Below are positions 12,840 to 23,799 of a stretch of 64,000 nucleotides of DNA, one piece after another (within the stretch, counting starts at the first letter, position 1; each line of letters starts with the position of its first letter). Location: assembly GCA_016987375.1 (NCBI GenBank), contig PJRA01000216.1, positions 1,429,421 to 1,493,420 of the forward strand. The letters are read 5' to 3'. Under the pieces are notes generated by a model that did no database searches, was not told the DNA's origin, and worked only from the letters and a program-made list of their open reading frames with translations. The DNA comes from Brachionus koreanus. Lineage: Eukaryota > Rotifera > Eurotatoria > Ploima > Brachionidae. The position numbers and the translations under genes were made by a program.

Positions 12840-13330
12840 ATTTTAGATTTGATTGGTTGCCTTTTTAGGCTACCAACACACTTGCGAATGTCATTTTAGA
12901 TCGTTTTGGATCTAGATTTTTAGGTCTTTCTGAATCCGGGATCTTGTGAGAAGATGAGCTTTACTAATTTAAAAAAAATTTGATCCATAGACCACTCATT
13001 GTACCAGCTAATTAATGAATCAATATCATCTTGAAGTAACTTAAATGATTCACAAGGACTGAATCGTCTGCAAAAAGAAGACATTTATTTTTTAGTCTAA
13101 CAGGCAAATCATTAATAAAAATTGCAAAAAGTAGTAAACCGAGGACAGAAACTTGTGGTACATCACTTGCCACATTAAGCAACTCAGATTATGTCTTATC
13201 AAATACAACTCTTTGTTTACCATGACTAAGAAATGATTCAAAACATTTTATTATATCAACACCAAGCCATTTAGGCTAAAATAAAAGCTTTGAGTTATTC
13301 ATTTTATCAAATTTTATCAAATCTATAATA
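12840..13330 (-). mobile_element. Decayed non-LTR retrotransposon reverse transcriptase
   Basis: Minus-strand translation, allowing frame changes and stops, gives RT core pieces in order. First comes the finger/palm region (WLGVDIIKCFESFLSHGKQR), then DVPQVSVLGLLLFAIFINDL, matching the family consensus [21 protein letters not shown]. The catalytic FADDSVLV follows, then LLQDDIDSLISWYNEWSMD. Both catalytic aspartates remain, but in-frame stops and a shift near FADD make it inactive. No endonuclease domain is visible. It resembles Jockey/CR1-type elements; exact clade uncertain. Confidence 0.85.
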
Positions 13331-14270
13331 ATTTTAATGATTTTTTTAAAATCAATTTTTCAATTCAATTTTTCGATTCAATTGAAAAAATTCGATTTTT
13401 CCTATTTTTTTTCTAAGTTTCCATCAATAGTTTCATCCATCAATAGATTTAACATAAGCATCTATTTAAAAGCTACATTATTTTATAATTTTTATTTTTA
13501 TCTAAGCTTTTTTTAAAAAAGTCCAATATTAGCTTAAAAATAATAATTGTTTTATCTTTGAATTGCTCATTAAAATCCAACAAAAATAAATGCAAAATAA
13601 GATCAGTAAATTTTTTATGATCTTCACAGATTTCGTATCATAATTATTCATGTCCTTTTTTTTGAGGAATTATATTTTTTTGTTAAAAGTAAACTTGAAA
13701 ATAGCTGAAAAATTAGTCAATTTAATTTGGTATTTCAAAATTACTAAAATATTTAAGATAATTTTGGATTGAGTCGAAAAACATTTAATGTATTCTTTAT
13801 TTAGAATATTTTTAAAAAAAATAATCCATTAAATATTTTATTTAATACTAAAATAGCCATTCTTTGGATTCACTAGACTTAGATTAAAATATATGAATAA
13901 TTGTTTAAATAAATTTTCTTTAAGATTTGTTTATCTTTATTCAAATTTAGAATCAAATTCAAAACTTTTCAAGTTAACTTTTTTTTTTTAATTTACATGT
14001 ACTCATTAGTTTAACTTATGACAATGTTGATATTTCAATCAAGTAAAAAAATCACACATATTGTTCAAACCCTAAAAATTAACAAGCTTAATTAAGATTT
14101 GATAAATGTCTTATGTCTAAATATCTTGTAAATTTTCACGTAGCTAGACTAAGTAGGATAATAAGTAAATAGACTTTAAGTCAAATATAGATCTATTCGG
14201 TGTTTAAATCATTGTTAAAATAAAAAATAAATATTTTAACAAAAAATCAAGAAAATTAGTTTTTTACAAT
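13331..14270. other. AT-rich spacer
   Basis: No coding exon, RNA gene or clear repeat recognised. Immediately before the transporter ATG, GAAAATTAG at 14248-14256 could act as an acceptor for a leader exon. Confidence 0.5.
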
Positions 14271-16182
14271 ATGTCAAAAATAACCAGCACGGCTTCAAGC
14301 TTTTGTAAGCATGAAAATGCTGAAAAAATAATAGAAGGAATTAAGATGCTACCAATACTTAAAAATTTTGATCAATTGAAAGAAGAAGACAAACGTAAAA
14401 TATTTCATAAGAAAGAGTTATCACTGACTTTTTCGGATTCCAAGCCGATTTTAAAAGATCGCTTCAATTTGGTACTAATCATATACATTTTATACGGAAT
14501 ATGCACAATATTGCCATGGTATTTATTACTGATGGCTAATGATGTAATACATTTTAGCTATTAAAATTTTTAAAGAAAAATTATATTTTAAACTTTTAGT
14601 TTTTAATAAATGTTAAACTAAATACTCCGATCAGTGCCGGATCATTTTATCAAACGAAATTCCCTTTCATATCGGGTCTTATATGGAACGCAACATTTTT
14701 ATTAATGACGATTTTTAATCTAATAAATTGTGATAAGTTGGTTTTTAAGAATATTTTTTTAAGATTTAATTTTTTTTTAATAAATTCAAATTTACAGGAG
14801 ATTCAATCAAATAGACAGAATTCCATTTTGTTTAATAGGTTCAGCTTTTGGAACAGGAAGTATCATAGTTTTGTCTATTTTAGACTCGAGCAGTTGGTCC
14901 AATTCTTTTTTCATGTGTTTTTGTTTGATCATTTGCTTACTTGCCGGTAAAAAAAAATTATTCTTGGATTTCTACTATTTTTAAAACAAATTTTTAGCTC
15001 TTCATGGAATTATATTCAGTTCATCAATTTATGCTGCTGCCATGCTTCCTCCAAAATATACAAATTCAATTCTTTTTGGCTATATGCTTTCCGGATTGAT
15101 TTTCAATATAATTAATATTTTATTTAAATACTGTAATTTTTTTTAATGTTTTATTTTTTAAGTAAAAATTTTCACTTTTTATTTTTAAGTTGAAATCAAA
15201 AATGTGTTTTTACCAATATTTTTTTTTGTCATTTTTTTTGGATTAATTTTGATTGCATTTATTGCACATTTTTCTTTACCATTATCAGTAAGTAATTGAC
15301 TATTATCACAATTTATAAACTATATTTAAAAAAAGAGCTATTATCGCTATCATTTGGACATAGCCAAAGATCACATGGTTGCCAATGAAAAAGCCCGTAG
15401 AACACTTTTTCATATGCCTTATATTCGAACAATTAAAAGGGTAGGCAAAAAGTATTTATTAATTTTTAAAAATTTACCAAAATTTTAAATTTCAATAGTT
15501 TTGGCCTTTATATTTGTGTATTTGGCTCTTAATGTTTACGTCTTTGGCGGGTTTTTCCAGCTATCAAAAACATATAAAGCCAGTTTCGATCCAAACGGAG
15601 GCATTTATTATACCTAGTGGGTTATTTACTAATCTGATAAAAACAATGATTTAAATTTTCCTTAAATTAAAGATCATTTTTTTGTGGATATTACATGTGA
15701 TTTGACATACTATGCGGCAACTTGCCTTGGAAGCATAACTTGCTTTTTATTTAGAAAGGTTTTATTTTGATTTTATTTTTCATTTTCGTAGTTTTTTTTT
15801 AGCCAAGTATAAAGCTGTTACTCGCAATTTCAATGCTCAAGTCCATATTAACAGTTTGTTTCTTTATATTTTGTAATTTTGCGGCAGATAAACGCAAAAA
15901 TTTGCCAGTCTTAGTTGAAAATGACTATGTTTATTGGCTCGGATCATTCATTTGCCACTATTTGACTGCAATTTTCGTCTCTCTTCTAATGTCTTTTGCA
16001 CCAAAGTAAGTTAAAAATAAAGAGTTTAAACATTCGCTTTTTATTTATTTATAATTTAAAGAGAAATTAAATACAAATACAAACAACCTGCTGCTTTGTT
16101 GACAGCTTTTTCTTTCATTTTTGGTTGCTTGTGTGGATCTGAATTCTCACGATTATTTGAAACCATTGTAACAATCATATAA
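14271..16182 (+). CDS. ENT: Equilibrative nucleoside transporter (SLC29/ENT)
   Basis: A membrane carrier moving nucleosides down their gradients; family SLC29. I join ten exons: 14271-14543, 14600-14736, 14798-14946, 14998-15132, 15190-15287, 15336-15440, 15499-15616, 15673-15758, 15803-16005 and 16062-16182. All junctions are GT-AG with matching phases, giving 474 residues, the usual size (about 450-480). Family marks are DRFNLVLIIYILYGICTILP with PWYLLLMAND at the first membrane segment, then KLNTPISAGSFYQ. SSIYAAAMLPPKYT matches the family's GxxxAxLPxxYxQ region, and a hydrophilic loop follows SYYRYH. The C-terminal half is a series of hydrophobic helices with CNFAADKRKNLPVL and LMSFAPKEIKYK. 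The N-terminus (about 70 residues) is cytosolic in type, with no signal peptide. It looks intact. Human-type subfamily and substrate cannot be told. Confidence 0.93.
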
Positions 16183-16754
16183 AAATGACACAAAGAAAGA
16201 GTTGTAAATAAGTTATTTTTTTTTTAATTTAACATAAAAATTGATGTATGACTTCAAAATATTTAATATTTTAAAAAAATAAAAATATAAAAATATTTTT
16301 TAGAAAAAAGTTGTCTAACTTTTAAAAGTTGTAGAAGATAAACGTATCTGTAAATCTATTAAATTTTAATTTTTAAATAAATGAAATAAGACTTTAATAA
16401 AACCTTAATTAATTTGATAAGTATTCGAATATCGACACATCATGCCAAAAAAAACCTAATAAACTACATTTATTAAGATTTTTTTTAATTTATTTTTAGA
16501 AAATTATAATTTTTTAAATCTAAAATATTTACAAAAATTAATAAAAATTTTGAAAAGTTTTTCTTTTTTTCGAAGTTAATAGTCAACATTTTTAAATTTT
16601 TATGGATTAAAAATTGAAAGCTTAAACGTGGAAAACTTCTAAATTGATCTGCTGATCACGAAGGAATTTAATCTTTTAATCTTGAATAAAAATACTTAAG
16701 TCTTTTCTTCACTTTTTGATTTGGACATTGGTTCAATTAAGCTATTGCTGTTTC

Positions 16755-16979
16755 TTAACACTAGAAGCACCAAACGAGTCAAAATGACTCGTTTGAAAAA
16801 CTTTTAAAACCTCGTATCTTTTGAATAGATTTTTCAAATGAATATATCTTTTTTGATTTATGTAGATTATAAAATTTTCTTTAAAAAATGATATAAATTT
16901 ATAAAATTATTATGGTTTGTTTATAAATTTTTTTTGAATTAAAAAAACATGAGAAAATGCTTGGTGCTTCTAGTGTTAA
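16755..16979. mobile_element. piggyBac-type non-autonomous element (MITE)
   Basis: A TTAA at 16755-16758 and a TTAA at 16976-16979 bracket a perfect 15-bp terminal inverted repeat. The left end is CACTAGAAGCACCAA and the right end is its exact complement at 16961-16975. TTAA target duplications and a CxCTAGAA-like terminus are known hallmarks of piggyBac elements. Just inside the left end is a perfect 10-bp palindrome with a 3-nt centre, AAACGAGTCA/TGACTCGTTT, 16772-16794. The 217-bp body has no ORF, so mobility would need a transposase elsewhere. Confidence 0.85.
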
Positions 16980-17246
16980 ATTTTCATTCAAATATCTTGA
17001 GTCACTTTTCATTTCTCCTTTAAATTAAGGAGAGAATTATAATACAAAAGACATTTGTAAGAGAAAGTTAGCACCTTTTCAATAATAGTATGTTGGAAAG
17101 AATATAGCTAATACATTTTTAAAGCGTTATTTATTTCATTAAAGCTGTTCGCTTCAAGCTTTACATTTAAAAGTTAAGTGGTAGAGATATACAGTAAGAA
17201 AAGAAAGATTAAAATCTGAAAATTTATTGATTAAATATCTATTTTT

Positions 17247-17370
17247 CCTAGAAACAGTCCAGATCTGAATTGCATTGAAAATTTATGGAGCTGGCTCGAT
17301 AAAGAGATTGCAAAACAAGAGCCAAGGTTGTTAGATGAGCTGAAGGAAATCGTCTCAAGTATTCTAAAAT
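17247..17370 (+). mobile_element. Tc1/mariner transposase fragment
   Basis: Translation from 17247 reads PRNSPDLNCIENLWSWLDKE followed by a helical stretch ending LLDELKEIV. It matches the third catalytic block of Tc1/mariner transposases (consensus SPDLNPIENLW), with the catalytic Glu retained and Pro changed to Cys. The frame ends in unrelated residues and a stop; upstream catalytic blocks and the DNA-binding domain are absent. No terminal repeats were found. Confidence 0.8.
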
Positions 17371-17613
17371 TCTATGTTATTTATCCATTATGTTGTTCAC
17401 TTCGCTCTACTTAGATTTCAAAACAATAGTTTCTCCCAAAAAACTTATTAAATAAAATCTATAAACTTATTTTATTAGAAAAAATTTTCGCATAACTCAT
17501 TTTATTTACTAACGCTAGGCTAAAATGAAGGACTTAGTTTAATTCTGAGCAGCATGAGGTTTGCCTGAAATTTATTTAGAAAAAAGACAAACAAATAAAT
17601 AAGATTATGAAGC

Positions 17614-17890
17614 CTAATAAACAGATTTAACAGCTTTGATGTTTTGTTCACTTACTTTAATCATATCTCTATCAATTTTTTTCCTTTTTTCAAAAATCAT
17701 TAATAAAATTTTATACCAGTTTTTATCTATTTTGCTAAAAATACACCACTCATTTAAACATTTAATTTTATCAAAATTGTTTCGAAGTCTTATCAAAGAT
17801 TCCTATTGTTGTATAAAAATTTTGATTCTTAAATTTTAAATCAAAGGTAGATCATTAACAAAAATAAGAAAAAGAACTGGACCATATTAT
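17614..17890 (-). mobile_element. Small non-LTR reverse transcriptase fragment
   Basis: Minus-strand reading starts with YGPVLFLIFVNDLPLI, the RT motif just before the catalytic Asp pair. After a stop and a shift it continues as an open frame, LIRLRNNFDKIKCLNEWCIF, like the RT thumb-proximal region. The Asp-Asp motif itself has decayed. The sequence differs from the 13.0-kb and 30.4-kb relics, so it is a different insertion and probably another subfamily. Confidence 0.7.
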
Positions 17891-18380
17891 TGAAAAAAGC
17901 CATAAATAATTTTTTAAAGACAGAAATAAAGTCTATATCAAAAAATTTTAATTATTTATTCAACTAAAAAAATTTCTGAAATTATTGTAAAAAATTGAAT
18001 CAATAGAATAATTTATCAATAAATTTGATAAGATAATTTTTGATCGATGCTTATTAATAGAAAACCAAAAAACTTAAAAAATTTTATTTTTAATCAATTA
18101 ATATTAATTACTCAAAAATTATTCTTTTTCTTCGCTTAAGAAAATTTAAAAGATGAAAAAATATAGCTAGATCATGTATTTTATAGGTGCTAATTTTTTT
18201 AAAAAACTTTTTCAAATTTAGATTAACTTTTGAATAGAAGATGAAAAAACTTAAAACAAAATTTGTTTAAATTATCATATGATTCAATTTATTTCTGAAT
18301 GAAACTAAATTTAACATAGAAAATACTGAGAAAAATAAAGCCATTTTTGTCGCTAAAAAGTTTAATTAAAAAGATAAGCA

Positions 18381-21300
18381 ATGTTTAATAAGTTTCTAGG
18401 AAAAAAAGATACGCCACAAAAAGTAGATATTTAATTAATAAATTTCTAGATTCTAATCTTTCTTTTCTTAATTTAGGAACAAAACAAGCAAGTTAAAAAG
18501 AATGAGAATTCACCTTCGCATGTAATCTTATTAATTACAACGTAAAATTTTATTTCTAGTTTTTTCTTATTTATAGGGCTTTATATGTCCAATTTGTCAC
18601 TTGAATTTTGAAAACCAAGATATTCTATTCAATCATTACTCAAATATACATCAAAATGGTGAAGCAGACAACTCAATAAATGACGAAGACATTGTTGATA
18701 GATCATCTTTAAATGCTACAGCGGAAGCTGTATAACAGAATATTTTAAAAAAACTGTTAAATTATTAATTTTTTTTTCAAAGTTATTAAAAAGAGTTTCG
18801 GTTTTTGCTAATGTCACTTCAGATGCTGAGTCAATTCAAGACAATCGATCAATTTTAAGCTTCAACAATGAGCCTACCAGTCAAAGAGAAAGTGTTCTTG
18901 AGCGTGAAATTGTCCAGTTAAGAGAAAAACTAATTTTAGAAGAACAACACAAGCAAACAAGTATTTATTTAATTAGTAAAAATCTGGAGTTTTAGAATAT
19001 CTTAAAAGTGAACAATGAGCTTAACATAAAAATACAAGATTTGAGTTATAAAATCGAAAGTTTAACAAAAGAAAAATCCGACATTGAAATACAGTATAAA
19101 ATAAAAGTATGTTTTAAAAATATAAATAAAAAAATTTTTATATTTTTTTAAAAAGATGTCAGAATTAGACCAAGTTAGACAAGAAAATGAAGAAAATAAA
19201 TCAATTAGATTAAATCTTTCACAATTACAAGTTTTTTTCCTAAATATTAGATATTATTGAAAAAATTATATTTCAAATTAAAAAGGAAGAATTTGTGAGC
19301 AAATGTGAAGCATTAAATAATCTGCAAAGTGAGCTAGAGCTTCGACCAACAGTTGATGATATAAATCTACTGAAAAAAGAGATCATTCAAGTTCAAGAAC
19401 TTTCTGAATTGATCGTAAAAGACAAAGAAAATCAATTAAAGCAAATAACTAAAGAAAATCAAGATCTTAGCCACAAAATAGAAAAGTAATAATTTTCTCA
19501 TCCAAATTAAATATAACTTTGTTCTCAAAGACTGAAAGAAGATTTAAAAAAATTAAACTCTGAAAATCTTATCGATTCAGAAAGGTTAGATGCTATTCTA
19601 AAATTTTGTCGTTTTGCATAAATTTTAAATAATTTAGATTTAATCAAAAATGTTGTGAACTTGAAGAAAATAAAAAAAATTTCGAGCAGGTAATTAAATT
19701 TTAATTTAAATTTGCAAAATAAATCTAAAATCAAAGCTAGGTTGAGAACGAATTGAAAAAAATTTCAATGGAAAAAGAAGAACTAATTCAAGAACATAAA
19801 ATAAACATTGAAGATTTGAATAAAAAGATTCTCGATCTTAGAAAAGATAAAGATAATCAAATAGAGAATTTTACTGCACTAATTAAGCAACTAAATCAGG
19901 AAAAAGCCGAACTCAATCAAAATATTAGTCAGTTGGAAGAAAAAAAAGCCGAATTAACCACCAAATTGTTGAATTCTGAATCAAAAAACGAAGAAAATAC
20001 TGAACTATCGGATCTAATTTTAGTAAATAAATTATGTTTTTTTTAAAGATTTTTTTAAAATAAATTTTTTTTTAAGAAAAAGGAAGAATACGAAAACGAA
20101 ATGATAAAATTAAGATCAAAGCTTCAAAGTCTAAATGAGGAAAAATCCCAATGGCTGATCGAAAAAGTTAAAAAAATTAAGGCCTTTTTTGGAAGACATG
20201 TTTTTTTTCAATTTTTTTTTTTCAATTTTAGAATCAGTTAAATGAACAAATACAGAAAAATACTTGTGAAATTTCTGACCTTAGAAAATTTATAGAAGAA
20301 ATAGAAGAAAAAAACAATAATCTTGAATCGGAAAAAGTAATTTCTCAATTGTTTAATTTTAAATGTTGGCATTTTTCGCTTTAGTCAAATCTTCAAACTT
20401 TATTTGACGAGATTGAGAGGCAAAAAGCTGATCTGGAAAGCAAATTAGACAATGAAAAAATTGAATTTGAAAATATATTCAGAGAAAAAGAAAATTTAAT
20501 AAATGAAATTACTGTTAATAATGTAAAAATTATTTTTTAACTATTTTACCATATTTATAAACATGTCATTTAAGAAAAACTTGATGGAAAAAAATTCTGA
20601 GTATGAAATTCAAGTGGAAGATCTTAAAAAAACTAAAGAAGAGGTACAAGTTAATTTGGACAGACAAAATGCTAAAGTTTTAGAAATGGAAACTTCTATT
20701 GATGATAAAAATCAAGAGTTGAACAATCAAAAGTCTCAAATAAAGGACTTAAATGAGAAATTAAATGATTTAAATCAAATAAAAACCGATTTAGAGACAA
20801 AAATTCTTAATTTAAATGATCAAATTTATGAATTTGACTCGAAAAACAAGGCTCAAATTAAATCTTTAAGCGACTTAGAAGAAAATAAACTTCAAATTGA
20901 ACAGAAGTACATGGAAAGCATTAACAAAAACAACAGCCTAGAGAAAAATATTGTAAATTTTTTTCGATTTTTAATTTTTAGAAAATAAATCCAAAATTCT
21001 CTTACATCTCTAAAGGAAAATTTAAATGAAAAAAATTTGGAATTATCTAAAGAAATTTCGTCATTGAATGAAATAGTCCAACACCTCAATTCATCTATTG
21101 CTGAAATACATTCAAAAAATGAATCAGTTGTTGCTGACTTAAACAAAAATATATGCATGTTAAACACGAACATTGATGAAAAAAATAAACAGCTTAATTT
21201 AAATGAAGATAATGAAGTAAAGTTTAAAAAATTAATAAATAAAACTGACTAATAAATTCAATATTTAATTAATTTAAAGAAAGCTCTTGCTAAAGAAATA

Positions 21301-22948
21301 GATTTATTGAAGCAAAAAGTAATTGAATTGACACAAAATGAATCCGATTTAAGACAAAATATTTCAAATCTTGAATTAAAAAATAATCAATTAATTTCAG
21401 ATTTAAATGAAAAGAAAAATGAACTTAAAGATACTTTAGATATAAATGTGAGTTTAAAAAAATTTTTTTAAAAAAAATGAAAAATATATTTTTTTAAGGA
21501 AAAAAATACTACTGAAAATAATGAGCTCAAAGAACAAATTATTAATTTAAACAAAACAAACGAAGAGCTTGGACTCTCAATTGATGAGTTAAAGTTGGAT
21601 CTGGAAAAGTCGAGACAGCATTTAAAAGAAAACGCTGAAGAGCTAGATAAACAAAAAAAATTAAAAGTAAATCTATCAAATTTATCATTAAATATTGTTA
21701 TTTTAAAATAATTAAATACATTAAATACATAATATTTTACATTAAATATTGTTTATTTATAAAAAAAAAGGAAGATTCTTTAAAAGAAATTACTGAGTCA
21801 AGCAAAAAAATTGAACAATTGATTGGAAAAGAAACTTTTTTAGAAAAAAAAGTTAATGATTTACAAAACGAAATTGATGAGCTAAAAATTTCGAAGAAAA
21901 ATATACATATCGAGCTTGAAAGCTTAAAATCTGATATAGTCCAAAAAAATACTGAAATGTTAGAAATAAAGAATTTAAATGACTTACTGTCCGGTCAAAA
22001 AGAGGTATTGTTGAAAAAAATTCAAAAATTAGAAAACGAACAAGAGGAAATAAAAATTGAGAGAGACGATTGTGATAAAATGCGTCTTGATGCAATTAAG
22101 AAACATGAAACTCAATCAAAGGCACTTAATCAAAATTTAGCTAACTTAAGAAATGAATTAAGATTGCAAAGTGTTAAAATAATTCAACTGAATAAAGACT
22201 TGGATGACGTCAAAGGAAATAATTTAGAATTGGAGGCTAATTTAAGCAATTTAGTTGATGAACGAAAGACTTTACTTAATAGATGTTTGGAAGCAGAAAA
22301 AATATGTGAAAATTTTAAAATTCAAAATGTTGATTTCAAACGAAAATTGGAGGACGCTCAAGCAGCTTTGCATGAACTAGGAAGAGAGCATCAGACCCTT
22401 CAAGTAATTTTAATCAGAATTTTTCACATAAATATATTTCTATTTCACAATTAAATAAATTTTTTTTTATTTTTGAAGGGTTTTTATCTAATTTTATCTA
22501 ATTTATTTTTGGAATTTGATATGCATTTTTATTTGAATTTTTTTCATTTACTTAACAGCTTATTAAAAAAAAAATTTTTTTTCAAAATTTTCCGATGATG
22601 AAAATTCTAAATTCATATCATTTAAATTTAATTTGAATAATTATGTAAAAAAATAATTAATTTTTTTTTGTCAAGGTCTTGAATCATAGAAAAAGTAATT
22701 ACAAATGGATTGATGATAGTCTAGTTAATGATTGTACGCAATGTAAAAAGCTTTTTTCAGTAACTAATAGAAAAGTAATTAGAAACTAAAATTTAAATAA
22801 CGAAAAAATTGTTTTTTTTTCTCAGCATCATTGTCGCAACTGTGGTCAAGTATTTTGCCATGAATGTTCAGATTATACAGCTCAAGTTTCTTCCAGCAAA
22901 AAACCACAACGAGTATGCCGCGCCTGTCATCTTGAATTAAATCAATAG
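18381..22948 (+). CDS. EEA1: Early endosome antigen 1 (EEA1) homologue
   Basis: Tether of early endosomes: it binds Rab5 and phosphatidylinositol 3-phosphate. Exon 1 (18381-18422) starts MFNKFLGKKDTPQK. Exons 18477-18521 and 18577-18729 give the N-terminal C2H2 finger at residues 33-54 (GFICPICHLNFEN...HYSNIH), which in human EEA1 is the Rab5-binding finger. A long Lys/Glu/Asn/Leu coiled coil follows over many exons with 35-60-nt introns. The last long exon ends at 22403; a 272-nt intron precedes the FYVE exons 22676-22774 and 22826-22948. The FYVE domain is complete: WIDD, RKHHCRNCGQ, eight zinc ligands, RVCRAC and the stop shortly after. I estimate about 1,100 residues, shorter than human EEA1 (about 1,400) in the coiled coil. 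Not every middle junction was phased. All key features are present, so it looks functional. Confidence 0.93.
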
Positions 22949-23239
22949 AAACTTATTTTATCCATAACGATGATAATTCTATTTTGTATATTTTCTATTG
23001 TTTTTTTAGATTAGCATTTTAATTTTTTAGCTTAAGATATTTGATAAAACGAGAAAATTTGATAAACCATTTTTAAAAAAAGTTTATTTTAATTTTTTTG
23101 TTTTTTAAGTCCTATTTGTTAATGTTGAATAAATATTTTTAACTATAAATTTCTTTTTTTATTTTATTTTTATTCAAAATTAATTTTTAATTATTTTGGT
23201 TATTTATAAAAGGAGAATTAAACTGTAACAAAAAATTAA

Positions 23240-23310
23240 GGTTCTACCGAGACTCGAACTCGGATTGCTGGATTCAGAGTCCAGAGTGATAACCATTACA
23301 CCATAGAACC
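23240..23310 (-). tRNA. tRNA-Gln (anticodon CTG)
   Basis: A 71-nt cloverleaf on the minus strand. The acceptor stem is GGTTCTA/TAGAACC. The D-arm resembles animal tRNA-Gln, the anticodon stem is CTGGA/TCCAG with loop CTCTGAA, and the T-arm is CCGAG-TTCGAGT-CTCGG. CTG reads CAG (Gln). A run of six T lies just downstream on the minus strand as a Pol III terminator. No intron. Confidence 0.97.
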
Positions 23311-23799
23311 TTATTTTTCTCTCATTTTGATAAAGATTTGGATTAAGAATTTTTTTTATGTTCTTTTTAAACTATTGTGACAAAATGAATCGAGTTTTTG
23401 GGAAAGAAGAAATAATTTTTTACTTGAATTTATTGACTGTTAGACATAGGAAGAAAACATTCAAAGTATTTGAAATTTTTAAAGCTTTTTCTTATGTAAC
23501 CAAAACAAACGCTTTAAGAAAATAAATTTATCTTCCAAAAACACTTGAAAGAAAAAAAGAAATCTTTTAAATTCACCAGCCCTCATGCGCAATTAATTCA
23601 TGCCTTTATTATTTTCAATAAAGGTTCTTATTTTTAAAGTTTGATTTAAGCAAATAAACTTAATTCAATTGAATTTTTTAAATATAACTTAATTTTCTGA
23701 ATTGAAAAAAAGTCAACAATAAATCTAAATTTTCAATTATTAAAAAATTTCACTTTCCATCCAATTCCGTATTATTTAGAAAGTATTTTAAAAATCAAT
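23311..23799. other. Spacer, nothing recognised
   Basis: AT-rich DNA between tRNA-Gln and the F-box/WD40 gene. No coding or repeat signal seen; the promoter of the F-box/WD40 gene presumably lies at its right end. Confidence 0.5.

Larger units (their letters stand above)
16183..18380. other. Spacer rich in mobile-element relics
   Basis: Between the transporter and EEA1 lie a piggyBac-type MITE (16755-16979), a mariner transposase scrap (17247-17370) and an RT scrap (17614-17890). The rest is AT-rich DNA without recognisable genes. Confidence 0.6.
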
